From Kosakonia oryzendophytica (GTDB taxonomy: Bacteria > Pseudomonadota > Gammaproteobacteria > Enterobacterales > Enterobacteriaceae), in NCBI RefSeq assembly GCF_900094925.1, contig NZ_FMAY01000013.1, positions 1-64,000 on the forward strand: 64,000 bases of DNA, written 5' to 3'. This document shows, in pieces, positions 22,402 through 35,958 of this stretch. The translations under genes were made by a program, and so were the position numbers. A model generated the notes under the pieces. It had not been told where the DNA came from and made no database searches. It saw only the letters and a program-made list of their open reading frames with translations. Within the stretch, counting starts at the first letter, position 1; each line of letters starts with the position of its first letter.

Positions 22402-23562
22402 TTACCCCTCAGCGGCGACCCGGAAGCCATTTTCCAGATCGGCAATTAGATCTTCACTATCTTCAATACCGGTTGAGATGCGCAGCAGCGTCTCAGAGAT
22501 CCCGGCTGCGGCACGCGCTTCCGGCGCCATGCCCGCATGGGTCATCGTAGCGGCATGAGAGATTAAACTTTCCACTCCGCCTAATGATTCCGCCAGCGTA
22601 AACAGCGATAACCCACTTAAAAAGCGACGCAGCGTTTGCTCATCGCCATCCAGTTCAAAACTTAGCATCGCGCCAAAGCCTTTTTGTTGACGCACTGCAA
22701 TCTCATGCCCTTGATTATCCGGCAAAGAGGGATGATACAGCTTTTTCACCAGCGGCTGTTTTTTCAGGAAATCAACTATCGCCTGCGCATTGCGCTGGGC
22801 CACTTCCATACGCGGAGACAGTGTGCGCAAACCACGCAGTAACAGATAGCTATCGAAGGCACTACCGGTGACGCCAATGTTATTCGCCCACCATGCCAGT
22901 TCAGTGACAATCTCTTCATCTTTCGCGATCACCACGCCCGCCACCACATCGGAATGCCCGTTGAGGTATTTGGTGCAGGAGTGCAGCACCAGATCGGCGC
23001 CCAGCGCCAGCGGATTTTGCAACGCCGGGCTCAGGAAGGTGTTATCCACAACGCTCACCGCACCGGCCTCACGAGCAAGTTGACAGATTTTCGCAATATC
23101 AACGACGCGCAACAATGGGTTGCTTGGGCTTTCAACCAGTACCAGTTTCGGTTTTTCCGCCAGCGCATTTTTTAGCGCCTGCTCATCACCCTGATCGACA
23201 AACCGTACACGGTAACAACCACGCTTCGCCAGACTATCAAACAAGCGATAGCTCCCACCATAGCAGTCATGTGGCGCAACCAGTAGATCGCCTGGTTTAA
23301 GAAACACGGTAGTTACAAGGTGTATAGCCGACATCCCGGTATTGGTCAGCACCGCGCCTGCGCCGCCTTCCAGTTCCGCCAGCGCACGCTGCACAACATC
23401 ACGCGTTGGGTTACCACGGCGCGAGTAGTCATGCGCGCGCGGCTCATTAAAACCGGTGAAATTATACGTACTGGAAAGATGGATCGGCGGGACAACGCAA
23501 CCGTACTGCTCGTCATCGTTTAATCCGCTACGCACTGCGATGGTGGCCTGTTTACGCGTCAT
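22402..23562 (-). CDS. metB: cystathionine gamma-synthase
   Basis: PLP enzyme that joins O-succinylhomoserine and cysteine to make cystathionine. The 386-residue protein carries the PLP lysine in HSCTKYLNGHSDVV and the family stretch YSRRGNPTRDV. First gene of metBL, divergent from metJ; the gap of 268 nt contains the Met boxes. Confidence 0.97.
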   Translation of the reverse strand: MTRKQATIAVRSGLNDDEQYGCVVPPIHLSSTYNFTGFNEPRAHDYSRRGNPTRDVVQRALAELEGGAGAVLTNTGMSAIHLVTTVFLKPGDLLVAPHDCYGGSYRLFDSLAKRGCYRVRFVDQGDEQALKNALAEKPKLVLVESPSNPLLRVVDIAKICQLAREAGAVSVVDNTFLSPALQNPLALGADLVLHSCTKYLNGHSDVVAGVVIAKDEEIVTELAWWANNIGVTGSAFDSYLLLRGLRTLSPRMEVAQRNAQAIVDFLKKQPLVKKLYHPSLPDNQGHEIAVRQQKGFGAMLSFELDGDEQTLRRFLSGLSLFTLAESLGGVESLISHAATMTHAGMAPEARAAAGISETLLRISTGIEDSEDLIADLENGFRVAAEG

Positions 23563-23623
23563 GATGAAGGCTTCCTGGCTTAATGGATGAAAAGTCTGGC
23601 AACAGAGTAAACACTGCGCCGAT

Positions 23624-23671
23624 AGACGTCAATACATCTGGACATCTAAACTTCTTTGCGTATAGATTGAG
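23624..23671. promoter_or_regulatory. MetJ operator (tandem Met boxes) of metB-metJ
   Basis: Six contiguous 8-mers can be read in register: AGACGTCA, ATACATCT, GGACATCT, AAACTTCT, TTGCGTAT, AGATTGAG. The first four fit the Met-box consensus well. The array lies between divergent metBL and metJ, so MetJ-SAM should repress metBL and also control itself. Confidence 0.9.
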
Positions 23672-23830
23672 CAAAGGCATAATAGCCGTTAAAATTATAT
23701 GCTTTAGTAAGGCACTGTTACGCGATACACCGTGTCACGCTGATGACTCTACGGTAAACTACGCGGGATTATGACTCAGGTGTAGCCACCTGAGACTGAG
23801 ACTAATGACTGAGAGGATTAAAGGTATCTC

Positions 23831-24148
23831 ATGGCTGAATGGAGCGGCGAATATATCAGCCCATACGCTGAGCACGGCAAGAAGAGTGAACAAGTAAAGA
23901 AAATTACGGTTTCCATTCCTCTTAAGGTGTTAAAAATCCTCACCGATGAACGTACCCGTCGTCAGGTGAACAACCTGCGTCATGCCACCAACAGCGAACT
24001 GCTGTGTGAAGCGTTTTTGCATGCGTTTACCGGTCAACCTTTGCCGAACGATGAAGATCTGCGTAAAGAGCGCAGCGACGAAATCCCGGAAGAGGCGAAA
24101 GTGATTATGCGTGAACTGGGTATCGACCCGGATACCTGGGAATACTGA
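23831..24148 (+). CDS. metJ: methionine regulon repressor MetJ
   Basis: Ribbon-helix-helix repressor that binds Met boxes with S-adenosylmethionine as corepressor. The 105-residue protein has the DNA-contacting beta strand [15 protein letters not shown] (residues 22-36) and the [19 protein letters not shown] helical core. Essentially the E. coli protein in length and sequence. Confidence 0.98.
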   Translation: MAEWSGEYISPYAEHGKKSEQVKKITVSIPLKVLKILTDERTRRQVNNLRHATNSELLCEAFLHAFTGQPLPNDEDLRKERSDEIPEEAKVIMRELGIDPDTWEY

Positions 24149-24160
24149 TAAAAACGAAAA

Positions 24161-24189
24161 AGGCGGAAGATGATGTTATCCGCCTTTCT
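24161..24189 (+). terminator. metJ terminator
   Basis: AGGCGGA and TCCGCCT arms around an 11-nt loop, preceded by A residues and followed by TTCTT, 12 nt after the metJ stop. Confidence 0.75.
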
Positions 24190-24213
24190 TGCTCATCGGG
24201 AAACATCAGAGAC

Positions 24214-24240
24214 AAAAAAAGCGCCTTTCGGCGCTTTTTT
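24214..24240. terminator. bidirectional terminator between metJ and rpmE
   Basis: AAAAAAAGCGCC-TTTC-GGCGCTTTTTT has A and T runs on both sides, so it works in either direction; it lies 8 nt after the rpmE stop. Confidence 0.9.
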
Positions 24241-24248
24241 CTGGCAAC

Positions 24249-24461
24249 TTATTTGCTGCCCGGGATGCTGAAGCGTTTGTTGAAACGCTCAACACGACCA
24301 CCGGTATCAACTACGCGTTGTTTACCAGTAAAGAACGGGTGGCATTTGCCGCACACGTCCAGGTTCAGGTCGTGACCCACGGTAGAATGGGTTTTGATCA
24401 CATTACCGCAAGAACAGGTTGCAGTAATAGCAACATAATTCGGGTGAATACCTTTTTTCAT
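24249..24461 (-). CDS. rpmE: 50S ribosomal protein L31 (zinc form)
   Basis: 70-residue ribosomal protein beginning [10 protein letters not shown]. The zinc-binding cysteines are present (CSCG at 16-18 and CGKCHPF at 37-40), marking it as the C+ form rather than the zinc-free paralogue induced by Zur. Divergent from priA. Confidence 0.97.
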   Translation of the reverse strand: MKKGIHPNYVAITATCSCGNVIKTHSTVGHDLNLDVCGKCHPFFTGKQRVVDTGGRVERFNKRFSIPGSK

Positions 24462-24503
24462 GGGAAACCTCAGTTTAAGGCCGCGTCGCTCTTCCAGCCC
24501 TAA

Positions 24504-26861
<2,358 letters not shown>

Positions 26862-26985
26862 TGCTGCGAGGCAGCGCGTAAAATTCAACTTTCATCACAC
26901 TTTTCATGAAAATTCTGTAACCGAAGGGCTTAACTATCTGATAAAAATGTGACTACGCCTGCGCCGTGCATGCGAGGAGAACAAG

Positions 26986-28011
26986 GTGAAACCCAAAAAT
27001 CAGGTTGCGGCTGCGACCATGAAAGACGTTGCCATGAAAGCAAAGGTATCTACGGCAACCGTATCCCGTGCGTTAATGAATCCGGATAAAGTGTCGCAAG
27101 CAACCCGCAATCGGGTTGAACAAGCGGCGATGGAAGTGGGCTATTTGCCCCAGTCAATGGGACGCAACGTTAAACGCAATGAATCCCGGACCATTTTGGT
27201 GATTGTGCCGGATATCTGCGATCCCTTTTTCAGCGAAATTATTCGCGGTATTGAAGTTGCCGCAGCTGAACACGGTTATCTGGTGTTGATTGGCGACTGC
27301 GCCCATCAGAATCAGCAGGAAAAGACCTTTATCGACCTGATTATCACCAAGCAAATCGATGGCATGCTGCTGCTGGGTTCGCGTCTGCCGTTTGATGCCA
27401 GTATTGAGGAGCAACGCAATCTGCCCCCTATGGTGATGGCGAATGAATTTGCTCCCGAACTGGAACTGCCGACGGTTCATATTGATAACCTGACCGCCGC
27501 GTTTAACGCCGTCAATTATCTGCAGGAACAAGGACATCATCTGATTGGCTGTATCGCCGGGCCGGAAGAGATGCCGCTGTGTCACTATCGGCTGCAGGGA
27601 TACGTGCAAGCATTGCGTCGCTCAGGCGTAGTCGTCGACCCTCATTATATTGCACGCGGCGACTTCACCTTCGAAGCGGGTGCTCATGCGCTGGAGCAAT
27701 TAATGACGCTGCCGAAACCGCCGACAGCTGTTTTCTGCCATAGCGATGTCATGGCGCTCGGCGCGCTCTCGCAAGCCAAACGCCGCGGGCTGAGAGTGCC
27801 ACAGGATTTATCCATCATCGGCTTTGATAACATTTCACTGGCGGAGTTCTGCGACCCGCCACTGACTACCGTTGCACAGCCGCGCTACGACATTGGCCGC
27901 GAATCGATGCTATTGCTGCTCGAGCAACTGCAAGGCCATAACGTCAACAGCGGATCGCGTCTGTTGGATTGCGAACTGATTCTGCGCGGGTCAACCCAGG
28001 CACTGAAGTAA
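26986..28011 (+). CDS. cytR: cytidine repressor CytR
   Basis: LacI-family repressor of nucleoside uptake and catabolism genes that works together with CRP. The DNA-binding helix-turn-helix is MKDVAMKAKVSTATVSRALM (residues 12-31), followed by the periplasmic-binding-protein-like sensor. Length 341 equals E. coli. The start codon is GTG, behind GAGGAGA. Confidence 0.96.
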   Translation: MKPKNQVAAATMKDVAMKAKVSTATVSRALMNPDKVSQATRNRVEQAAMEVGYLPQSMGRNVKRNESRTILVIVPDICDPFFSEIIRGIEVAAAEHGYLVLIGDCAHQNQQEKTFIDLIITKQIDGMLLLGSRLPFDASIEEQRNLPPMVMANEFAPELELPTVHIDNLTAAFNAVNYLQEQGHHLIGCIAGPEEMPLCHYRLQGYVQALRRSGVVVDPHYIARGDFTFEAGAHALEQLMTLPKPPTAVFCHSDVMALGALSQAKRRGLRVPQDLSIIGFDNISLAEFCDPPLTTVAQPRYDIGRESMLLLLEQLQGHNVNSGSRLLDCELILRGSTQALK

Positions 28012-28107
28012 AGCCGGGGCTTTCAGACTCCCGCTTCTGGTCAAAAGCCCGTCGCTTAAGTAACATGGCGGGCTGATAAACGAAATAAAGACAGCGAAAC
28101 AACGATA

Positions 28108-29127
28108 GTGGCACAACGAGATTATGTACGCCGCGGCAGCCAGTCGGCTCCTTCGCGGCGCAAAAAGAGTAGCTCAAGGAACAAGCAACGCAGCAAGTCT
28201 GCGGTCTCTCCAGCCATGGTCGCCATTGCGGCCGCCGTGCTGGTTGCCTTTATCGGTGGTCTGTACTTCATTACGCACCACAAAAAAGAAGAATCCGAAT
28301 CGCTGCAAAATCAAAAAGTCGCCGGTAACGGTTTACCCCCGAAACCGGAAGAACGCTGGCGCTATATCAAGGAGCTGGAAAGCCGCCAGCCTGGCGTACT
28401 GGCCCCCACGGAGCCTTCAGCCGGTGGTGAAGTGAAAAACCCGGACCAGCTCACTGATGAACAACGCCAGTTGTTAGCGCAAATGCAGGCGGATATGCGC
28501 CAGCAGCCAACGCAGCTCAACGAAGTGCCGTGGAATGAGCAAACTGCGGAGCAGCGCCAGCAAACATTGCAACGCCAGCGCCAGGCGCAGCAGCAGGTGC
28601 AGATGCAACAGCAGCAGCAATGGGCACAAACGCAGCCAGTGCAGCAGCCGCGTTCGCAGCCACGCGTAACGGAACAACCGGTTCAGCAACCTGCGCGTAC
28701 AGCGCAAACCACAGCGCCAGCCACAACGGCACCGCGTCAGACGCAGCAGCAGAAACCCGCTACGACGTCACAGCCGTATCAGGATCTGTTGCAGACTCCG
28801 CCACACAACACGGCGTCACAGCCCAAAACGCAGCAAGCCGCGCCCATCACACATGAGATGGAAGCGCCGAAACAGCAGCAAACGGCAGAGAAAAAAGATG
28901 ATCGTCGCTGGTTGGTACAGTGCGGCTCGTTTAAAGGCCAGGATCAAGCCGAAACCGTTCGTGCGCAACTGGCGTTTGAAGGATTTGACTCACGCATTAC
29001 CGCCAACAACGGCTGGAATCGCGTTGTGATAGGCCCGGTGAAAGGCAAAGAGAATGCCGACTCCACCATTAGCCGCCTGAAAATGGCCGGCCACACAAAC
29101 TGCATCCGTCTCGCCGCCGGGGGTTGA
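28108..29127 (+). CDS. ftsN: cell division protein FtsN
   Basis: Essential late divisome protein that triggers septal peptidoglycan synthesis. Cytoplasmic tail (residues 1-32, basic), one membrane segment (about 33-55, AMVAIAAAVLVAFIGGLYFI), a long periplasmic Q/P/T-rich linker with many CAG/CAA codons (about 110-255), and a C-terminal SPOR domain (about 262-339) with RRWLVQCGSF. At 339 residues it is about 20 longer than E. coli FtsN, the excess being in the repetitive linker. Starts with GTG. Confidence 0.95.
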   Translation: MAQRDYVRRGSQSAPSRRKKSSSRNKQRSKSAVSPAMVAIAAAVLVAFIGGLYFITHHKKEESESLQNQKVAGNGLPPKPEERWRYIKELESRQPGVLAPTEPSAGGEVKNPDQLTDEQRQLLAQMQADMRQQPTQLNEVPWNEQTAEQRQQTLQRQRQAQQQVQMQQQQQWAQTQPVQQPRSQPRVTEQPVQQPARTAQTTAPATTAPRQTQQQKPATTSQPYQDLLQTPPHNTASQPKTQQAAPITHEMEAPKQQQTAEKKDDRRWLVQCGSFKGQDQAETVRAQLAFEGFDSRITANNGWNRVVIGPVKGKENADSTISRLKMAGHTNCIRLAAGG

Positions 29128-29150
29128 AACCCCCAAAATCTCCCCCATTT
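29124..29150 (+). promoter_or_regulatory. sigma-32 heat-shock promoter of hslVU
   Basis: TTGAAA (29124-29129) and CCCCATTT (29143-29150) are 13 bp apart, an almost perfect match to the sigma-32 consensus. The -35 element overlaps the ftsN stop codon. It lies 70 nt before hslV. Confidence 0.9.
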
Positions 29151-29164
29151 ATAATTGCAATCTG

Positions 29165-29184
29165 CCCCGCACACTGTTGCGGGG
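29165..29184 (+). promoter_or_regulatory. stem-loop in the hslVU 5' UTR
   Basis: CCCCGC and GCGGGG arms flank an 8-nt loop downstream of the sigma-32 promoter. A stem-loop at this place in E. coli hslVU mRNA is known to stabilise the transcript; the same role is inferred here. Confidence 0.7.
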
Positions 29185-29219
29185 TCTGTATTCTGCATTT
29201 GTAACCAAGGGGTCTGCTC

Positions 29220-29750
29220 GTGACAACAATAGTAAGCGTACGCCGTAACGGCCATGTCGTTATCGCTGGTGATGGCCAGGCCACACTGGGCAACACGGTA
29301 ATGAAAGGCAACGTGAAAAAAGTCCGTCGCCTGTATCACGACAAAGTGATCGCTGGCTTTGCCGGTGGCACCGCCGATGCCTTCACGCTGTTTGAACTGT
29401 TCGAACGTAAACTGGAAATGCACCAGGGACATCTGGTGAAAGCGGCTGTCGAACTGGCAAAGGACTGGCGTACCGATCGCATGCTGCGCAAGCTTGAGGC
29501 GTTACTGGCCGTGGCTGATGAAACGGCATCGCTTATCATCACTGGCAACGGCGACGTGGTGCAGCCAGAAAATGATCTGATCGCCATTGGTTCCGGTGGG
29601 CCTTATGCCCAGGCTGCGGCGCGTGCACTGTTGGAAAATACCGAACTGAGCGCGCGTGAAATTGCTGAGAAGGCGTTGGATATTGCAGGCGACATCTGCA
29701 TCTATACCAACCACTTCCATACCATCGAAGAATTATCCTCTGAAGCGTAA
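29220..29750 (+). CDS. hslV: HslV peptidase subunit of the HslUV protease
   Basis: N-terminal-nucleophile peptidase, related to the proteasome beta subunit, that forms double hexamers capped by HslU. Starts with GTG; after removal of Met the catalytic Thr is residue 1 of [19 protein letters not shown]. 176 residues, as in E. coli. hslU follows 9 nt later. Confidence 0.97.
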   Translation: MTTIVSVRRNGHVVIAGDGQATLGNTVMKGNVKKVRRLYHDKVIAGFAGGTADAFTLFELFERKLEMHQGHLVKAAVELAKDWRTDRMLRKLEALLAVADETASLIITGNGDVVQPENDLIAIGSGGPYAQAAARALLENTELSAREIAEKALDIAGDICIYTNHFHTIEELSSEA

Positions 29751-29759
29751 GGATCTCCC

Positions 29760-31091
29760 ATGTCTGAAATGACCCCACGCGAAATCGTCAGCGAACTGAA
29801 CAAACACATTATTGGCCAGGACGCTGCCAAGCGGTCAGTGGCGATTGCTCTGCGTAACCGCTGGCGTCGTATGCAGCTCGATGAAGAACTGCGCCATGAA
29901 GTGACACCGAAAAACATTCTGATGATCGGCCCGACCGGTGTCGGTAAAACCGAAATCGCCCGTCGTCTGGCAAAACTCGCCAATGCGCCGTTTATCAAAG
30001 TCGAAGCGACCAAGTTCACCGAAGTGGGCTATGTCGGCAAAGAAGTGGATTCTATCATCCGCGATCTGACCGATGCTGCCGTTAAAATGGTGCGTATTCA
30101 GTCGATCGAGAAAAACCGTTACCGCGCAGAAGAAATGGCGGAGGAACGCATTCTCGACGTGCTGATCCCACCGGCGAAAAATAACTGGGGCCAGCCAGAG
30201 CAGCCCGCAGAACCTTCTGCGGCGCGCCAGTCTTTCCGCAAAAAACTGCGTGAAGGCCAGCTCGACGACAAAGAAATTGAGATCGACCTCGCCGCAGCAC
30301 CGATGGGTGTCGAAATCATGGCACCTCCGGGCATGGAAGAGATGACCAACCAGCTTCAGTCGATGTTCCAGAATCTGGGCGGCCAGAAGCAGAAGCCGCG
30401 CAAGCTGAAAATCAAAGATGCGATGAAGCTGCTGATTGAAGAGGAAGCCGCGAAGCTGGTCAACCCGGAAGAGTTGAAACAAGAGGCTATCGACGCCGTT
30501 GAACAACACGGGATTGTGTTTATCGACGAAATCGACAAAATCTGTAAGCGCGGTAATACCTCCGGTCCGGATGTCTCCCGCGAAGGCGTACAGCGCGACC
30601 TGCTGCCGCTGGTGGAAGGCTGCACCGTATCGACGAAACATGGCATGGTCAAAACCGACCATATTCTGTTTATCGCTTCCGGCGCATTCCAGATTGCCAG
30701 CCCGTCAGACCTGATCCCGGAACTGCAAGGCCGTTTGCCGATCCGCGTTGAACTGCAGGCGCTGACCGCAGAAGATTTCGAGCGCATTCTCACCGAGCCG
30801 AACGCATCGGTTACCGTTCAGTACAAAGCGCTGATGGCGACCGAAGGCGTAAATATCGACTTCACTGACGACGGTATCAAACGCATCGCACAGGCAGCCT
30901 GGCAGGTGAACGAAACCACGGAAAACATCGGCGCTCGCCGTTTGCATACCGTGCTGGAACGCCTGATGGAAGATATCTCCTATGATGCCAGCGATCTGGG
31001 TGGCCAGACGATCATCATTGATGCCGACTATGTGAGTAAACACCTTGATGCTTTAGTGGCAGATGAAGATCTGAGCCGTTTTATCTTATAA
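29760..31091 (+). CDS. hslU: HslU ATPase subunit of the HslUV protease
   Basis: AAA+ unfoldase of 443 residues that feeds substrates to HslV. Walker [16 protein letters not shown] (about 57-71), an inserted I-domain (about 110-240), Walker [14 protein letters not shown], and the C-terminal sensor region ending DLSRFIL, whose tail activates HslV. Co-transcribed with hslV under heat-shock control. Confidence 0.98.
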   Translation: MSEMTPREIVSELNKHIIGQDAAKRSVAIALRNRWRRMQLDEELRHEVTPKNILMIGPTGVGKTEIARRLAKLANAPFIKVEATKFTEVGYVGKEVDSIIRDLTDAAVKMVRIQSIEKNRYRAEEMAEERILDVLIPPAKNNWGQPEQPAEPSAARQSFRKKLREGQLDDKEIEIDLAAAPMGVEIMAPPGMEEMTNQLQSMFQNLGGQKQKPRKLKIKDAMKLLIEEEAAKLVNPEELKQEAIDAVEQHGIVFIDEIDKICKRGNTSGPDVSREGVQRDLLPLVEGCTVSTKHGMVKTDHILFIASGAFQIASPSDLIPELQGRLPIRVELQALTAEDFERILTEPNASVTVQYKALMATEGVNIDFTDDGIKRIAQAAWQVNETTENIGARRLHTVLERLMEDISYDASDLGGQTIIIDADYVSKHLDALVADEDLSRFIL

Positions 31092-31119
31092 TCATCGCCA
31101 CAACGTTTTCATCACATTC

Positions 31120-31146
31120 GATGGGGGCTTATGCCCCCATTTTTGT
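31120..31146 (+). terminator. hslVU terminator
   Basis: ATGGGGGC-TTAT-GCCCCCAT hairpin followed by TTTTGT, 28 nt after the hslU stop. Confidence 0.88.
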
Positions 31147-31157
31147 CGGCCTAATTT

Positions 31158-32087
31158 ATGAACGAAACGCAAACTCTGAGCCGTACTCAAGCCTGGTTGG
31201 AAAGCCTGCGACCGAAAACACTACCGTTGGCGTTTGCCGCCATTGTTGTGGGTACGGTACTGGCCTGGTGGCAGGGCTTTTTTGATCCGCTGGTCGCTGT
31301 GCTCGCGCTGCTCACTGCCGGACTGCTGCAAATTCTCTCGAATCTCGCCAACGATTATGGTGACGCGGTCAAAGGCAGCGATAAGCCAGACCGTCTCGGG
31401 CCATTGCGTGGCATGCAGAAAGGGGCGATTTCCCTCGCGCAAATGAAGCGCGCGCTGATCATTATCATCATACTGAGCTGCATCTCCGGGTTGTTGCTGG
31501 TCACCGCCGCCACTCAGACAATGGCCGACTTTATTGGTTTTCTGGTGCTGGGTGGGCTCTCAATTATCGCCGCCATCACCTACACCATTGGCAAACGCCC
31601 TTACGGCTACATTGGCCTTGGCGATGTGTCAGTGTTGATTTTCTTTGGCTGGCTCAGCGTCATGGGTAGCTGGTATCTGCAAACGCATATGCTGGTTCCC
31701 GCCGTGATCCTGCCTGCAACTGCCTGCGGCCTGCTGGCCACAGCGGTATTGAATATCAACAACCTGCGCGATATCGATAGCGACCGCGAAAACGGTAAAA
31801 ATACGCTGGTGGTGCGTTTAGGGCCGATCAATGCTCGCCGTTATCACGCGGGTTTACTGGTTGGCGCGCTGATATGCCTGGCATTGTTTAATCTGCTGTC
31901 GCTGCACAGCGCCTGGGGGTGGCTGTTTATTCTTTCCGCCCCGCTGCTGATAAAACAGGCGCGTTTTGTGCTGCGTGAACTCGACCCGCGCGCGATGCCG
32001 CCCATGCTGGAACGCACGGTAAAAGGTGCACTGTTAACTAACCTGTTGTTTGTAGTTGGAATTATCCTCAGTCAAACGCATTTTTAA
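31158..32087 (+). CDS. menA: 1,4-dihydroxy-2-naphthoate polyprenyltransferase
   Basis: UbiA-family membrane prenyltransferase that attaches octaprenyl to DHNA in menaquinone synthesis. 309 residues with about nine membrane segments; the prenyl-diphosphate motif NDYGDAVKGSDKPDRLGP and the second Asp-rich motif DIDSDRENGK are visible. 11 nt after the hslVU terminator. Confidence 0.96.
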   Translation: MNETQTLSRTQAWLESLRPKTLPLAFAAIVVGTVLAWWQGFFDPLVAVLALLTAGLLQILSNLANDYGDAVKGSDKPDRLGPLRGMQKGAISLAQMKRALIIIIILSCISGLLLVTAATQTMADFIGFLVLGGLSIIAAITYTIGKRPYGYIGLGDVSVLIFFGWLSVMGSWYLQTHMLVPAVILPATACGLLATAVLNINNLRDIDSDRENGKNTLVVRLGPINARRYHAGLLVGALICLALFNLLSLHSAWGWLFILSAPLLIKQARFVLRELDPRAMPPMLERTVKGALLTNLLFVVGIILSQTHF

Positions 32088-32179
32088 CTGATTAATGTCA
32101 ATTAAAAATTGATGATTTTGCCAACAGTGCGCGATGCGCGATATACTGACAACTCTTGTCGCAACTAAACGTTAAGCCT

Positions 32180-32665
32180 ATGAAATACGATACTTCTGAG
32201 CTTTGTGATATCTACCAGGAAGAGATCAACGTCGTGGAACCGCTGTTCTCCAATTTTGGTGGACGGTCGTCTTTTGGCGGACAAATCATCACGGTGAAAT
32301 GTTTCGAGGATAACGGGTTGCTTTACGATCTGCTCGAACAGAATGGCCGTGGTCGCATCCTGCTGGTTGACGGCGGCGGCTCCGTACGTCGCGCGTTAAT
32401 TGACGCCGATCTCGCCCGCACAGCGGTGCAAAACGAGTGGGAAGGCATTGTGGTCTATGGCGCGGTGCGCCAGGTGGACGACCTAGAAGAACTGGATATC
32501 GGCATTCAGGCGATTGCTGCAATCCCGGTTGGCGCCGCAGGCGAAGGCATTGGCGAAAGCGATGTCCGCGTCAATTTCGGCGGGGTAACCTTCTTCTCCG
32601 GTGACCATCTCTACGCCGACAACACGGGCATTATCCTGTCGGAAGACCCGCTGGATATCGAGTAG
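32180..32665 (+). CDS. rraA: regulator of RNase E activity A
   Basis: RraA is a trimeric ring protein that binds RNase E and inhibits its action on some transcripts. Starting at [15 protein letters not shown] gives 161 residues, the E. coli length; an in-frame extension from 32156 is not conserved. The family core is seen as [18 protein letters not shown] and [18 protein letters not shown]. Confidence 0.95.
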   Translation: MKYDTSELCDIYQEEINVVEPLFSNFGGRSSFGGQIITVKCFEDNGLLYDLLEQNGRGRILLVDGGGSVRRALIDADLARTAVQNEWEGIVVYGAVRQVDDLEELDIGIQAIAAIPVGAAGEGIGESDVRVNFGGVTFFSGDHLYADNTGIILSEDPLDIE

Positions 32666-32674
32666 TAAAAGAGA

Positions 32675-32692
32675 GGGCGCCTTCAGGCGCCC
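32675..32692. terminator. rraA-zapB intergenic terminator
   Basis: GGGCGCC-TTCA-GGCGCCC hairpin followed by TTCTTATTTCTT on the forward side, 10 nt after rraA and upstream of the convergent zapB stop. Confidence 0.8.
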
Positions 32693-32731
32693 TTCTTATT
32701 TCTTATGTCTGGCAGCCAATCAGGAGCGTAA

Positions 32732-33347
<616 letters not shown>

Positions 33348-33387
33348 TGATTTCGATATTTCTCGTTTTTGCTCGTTAACGATAAAT
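33348..33387. promoter_or_regulatory. GlpR operator region of glpFKX
   Basis: TTTGCTCGTTAACGATAAAT (33368-33387) fits the GlpR operator pattern (TGTTCGATAACGAACA) well, and the adjacent stretch at about 33348-33367 (GATTTCGATATTTCTCG) looks like a second, weaker copy. They lie about 85-120 nt before glpF, where glycerol 3-phosphate-controlled repression is expected. Confidence 0.65.
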
Positions 33388-33469
33388 TAACACTGTGTCT
33401 ACACGACACCATGGTGGTCTTCGGCCTCCGTGCTAACAATAACCACTAAACTTTTTGCAGGATCCGATT

Positions 33470-34318
33470 ATGAGTCAAACATCAACCTTAAAAGGCCAGT
33501 GCATCGCCGAGTTTCTCGGCACCGGGTTGTTGATTTTCTTCGGTGTAGGCTGTGTCGCAGCGCTAAAAGTGGCGGGAGCTACCTTTGGCCAGTGGGAAAT
33601 CAGTATCATTTGGGGTCTGGGCGTGGCAATGGCCATTTACCTGACCGCAGGGGTTTCCGGCGCGCATCTAAACCCGGCAGTTACCATTGCATTGTGGCTC
33701 TTCGCGAGTTTTGACGGACGTAAAGTTGTTCCGTTTATTATTTCTCAGTTTGCCGGCGCGTTTTGCGCGGCTGCACTTGTTTACGGGCTTTACTACAATC
33801 TTTTCCTCGACTTTGAACAAACGCACAATATGGTGCGCGGCAGTGTTGAAAGTCTTGATCTGGCTGGTATTTTCTCTACTTACCCCAACCCGCACATCAA
33901 TTTTGTGCAGGCTTTCGCCGTTGAGATGGTGATTACCGCAGTCCTGATGGGCGTGATTATGGCGTTAGGTGATGATGGCAACGGCATTCCGCGTGGCCCG
34001 CTGGCACCCTTGCTGATCGGTTTGTTGATTGCCGTTATCGGCGCATCGATGGGCCCGCTGACCGGCTTCGCCATGAACCCGGCACGTGACATCGGACCGA
34101 AAGCATTCGCCTGGCTGGCAGGCTGGGGCAATGTCGCCTTTACCGGCGGCAAAGATATTCCCTACTTCCTCGTCCCGCTGTTCGGGCCGATCGTAGGCGC
34201 GGCGCTCGGCGCATTTGGCTACCGCAAGCTGATTGGTCGCCATCTGCCGTCAAATACCAGCGTGGCGGCGGAAGAAAAAGGCACCGCCTCCACGACTCAA
34301 CAAAAAGCTTCGCTGTAA
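33470..34318 (+). CDS. glpF: glycerol uptake facilitator
   Basis: Aquaglyceroporin of the inner membrane; 282 residues, six membrane helices and two half-helices marked by the two pore motifs (SGAHLNPAVTIA and GFAMNPARDIGP). The arginine of the second motif and the Asp after it are typical of glycerol facilitators. Start MSQTSTLKGQCIAEF has AGGAT upstream. First gene of glpFKX. Confidence 0.97.
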   Translation: MSQTSTLKGQCIAEFLGTGLLIFFGVGCVAALKVAGATFGQWEISIIWGLGVAMAIYLTAGVSGAHLNPAVTIALWLFASFDGRKVVPFIISQFAGAFCAAALVYGLYYNLFLDFEQTHNMVRGSVESLDLAGIFSTYPNPHINFVQAFAVEMVITAVLMGVIMALGDDGNGIPRGPLAPLLIGLLIAVIGASMGPLTGFAMNPARDIGPKAFAWLAGWGNVAFTGGKDIPYFLVPLFGPIVGAALGAFGYRKLIGRHLPSNTSVAAEEKGTASTTQQKASL

Positions 34319-35848
<1,530 letters not shown>

Positions 35849-35862
35849 CCCGCCCGAACAGA

Positions 35863-35888
35863 TGCCCTCTCTCCGGTGGGGAGAGGGC
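35863..35888 (+). terminator. hairpin between glpK and glpX
   Basis: CCCTCTC-TCCGGTGG-GGAGAGGG hairpin 14 nt after glpK, without a good T run. It may attenuate or protect the glpFK part of the operon transcript rather than end it. Confidence 0.5.
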
Positions 35889-35958
35889 TATGCCCAATCA
35901 ACCCTCCCTCGCTCGCTGTGATAAACTTCGCTCAATTTCTTTCACTGTAGAGTTTGTT

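Noticed and set aside
29835-30662. 275-codon reverse frame opposite hslU
   Set aside because: Shadow of a highly conserved gene, with His/Phe-rich non-protein-like composition.
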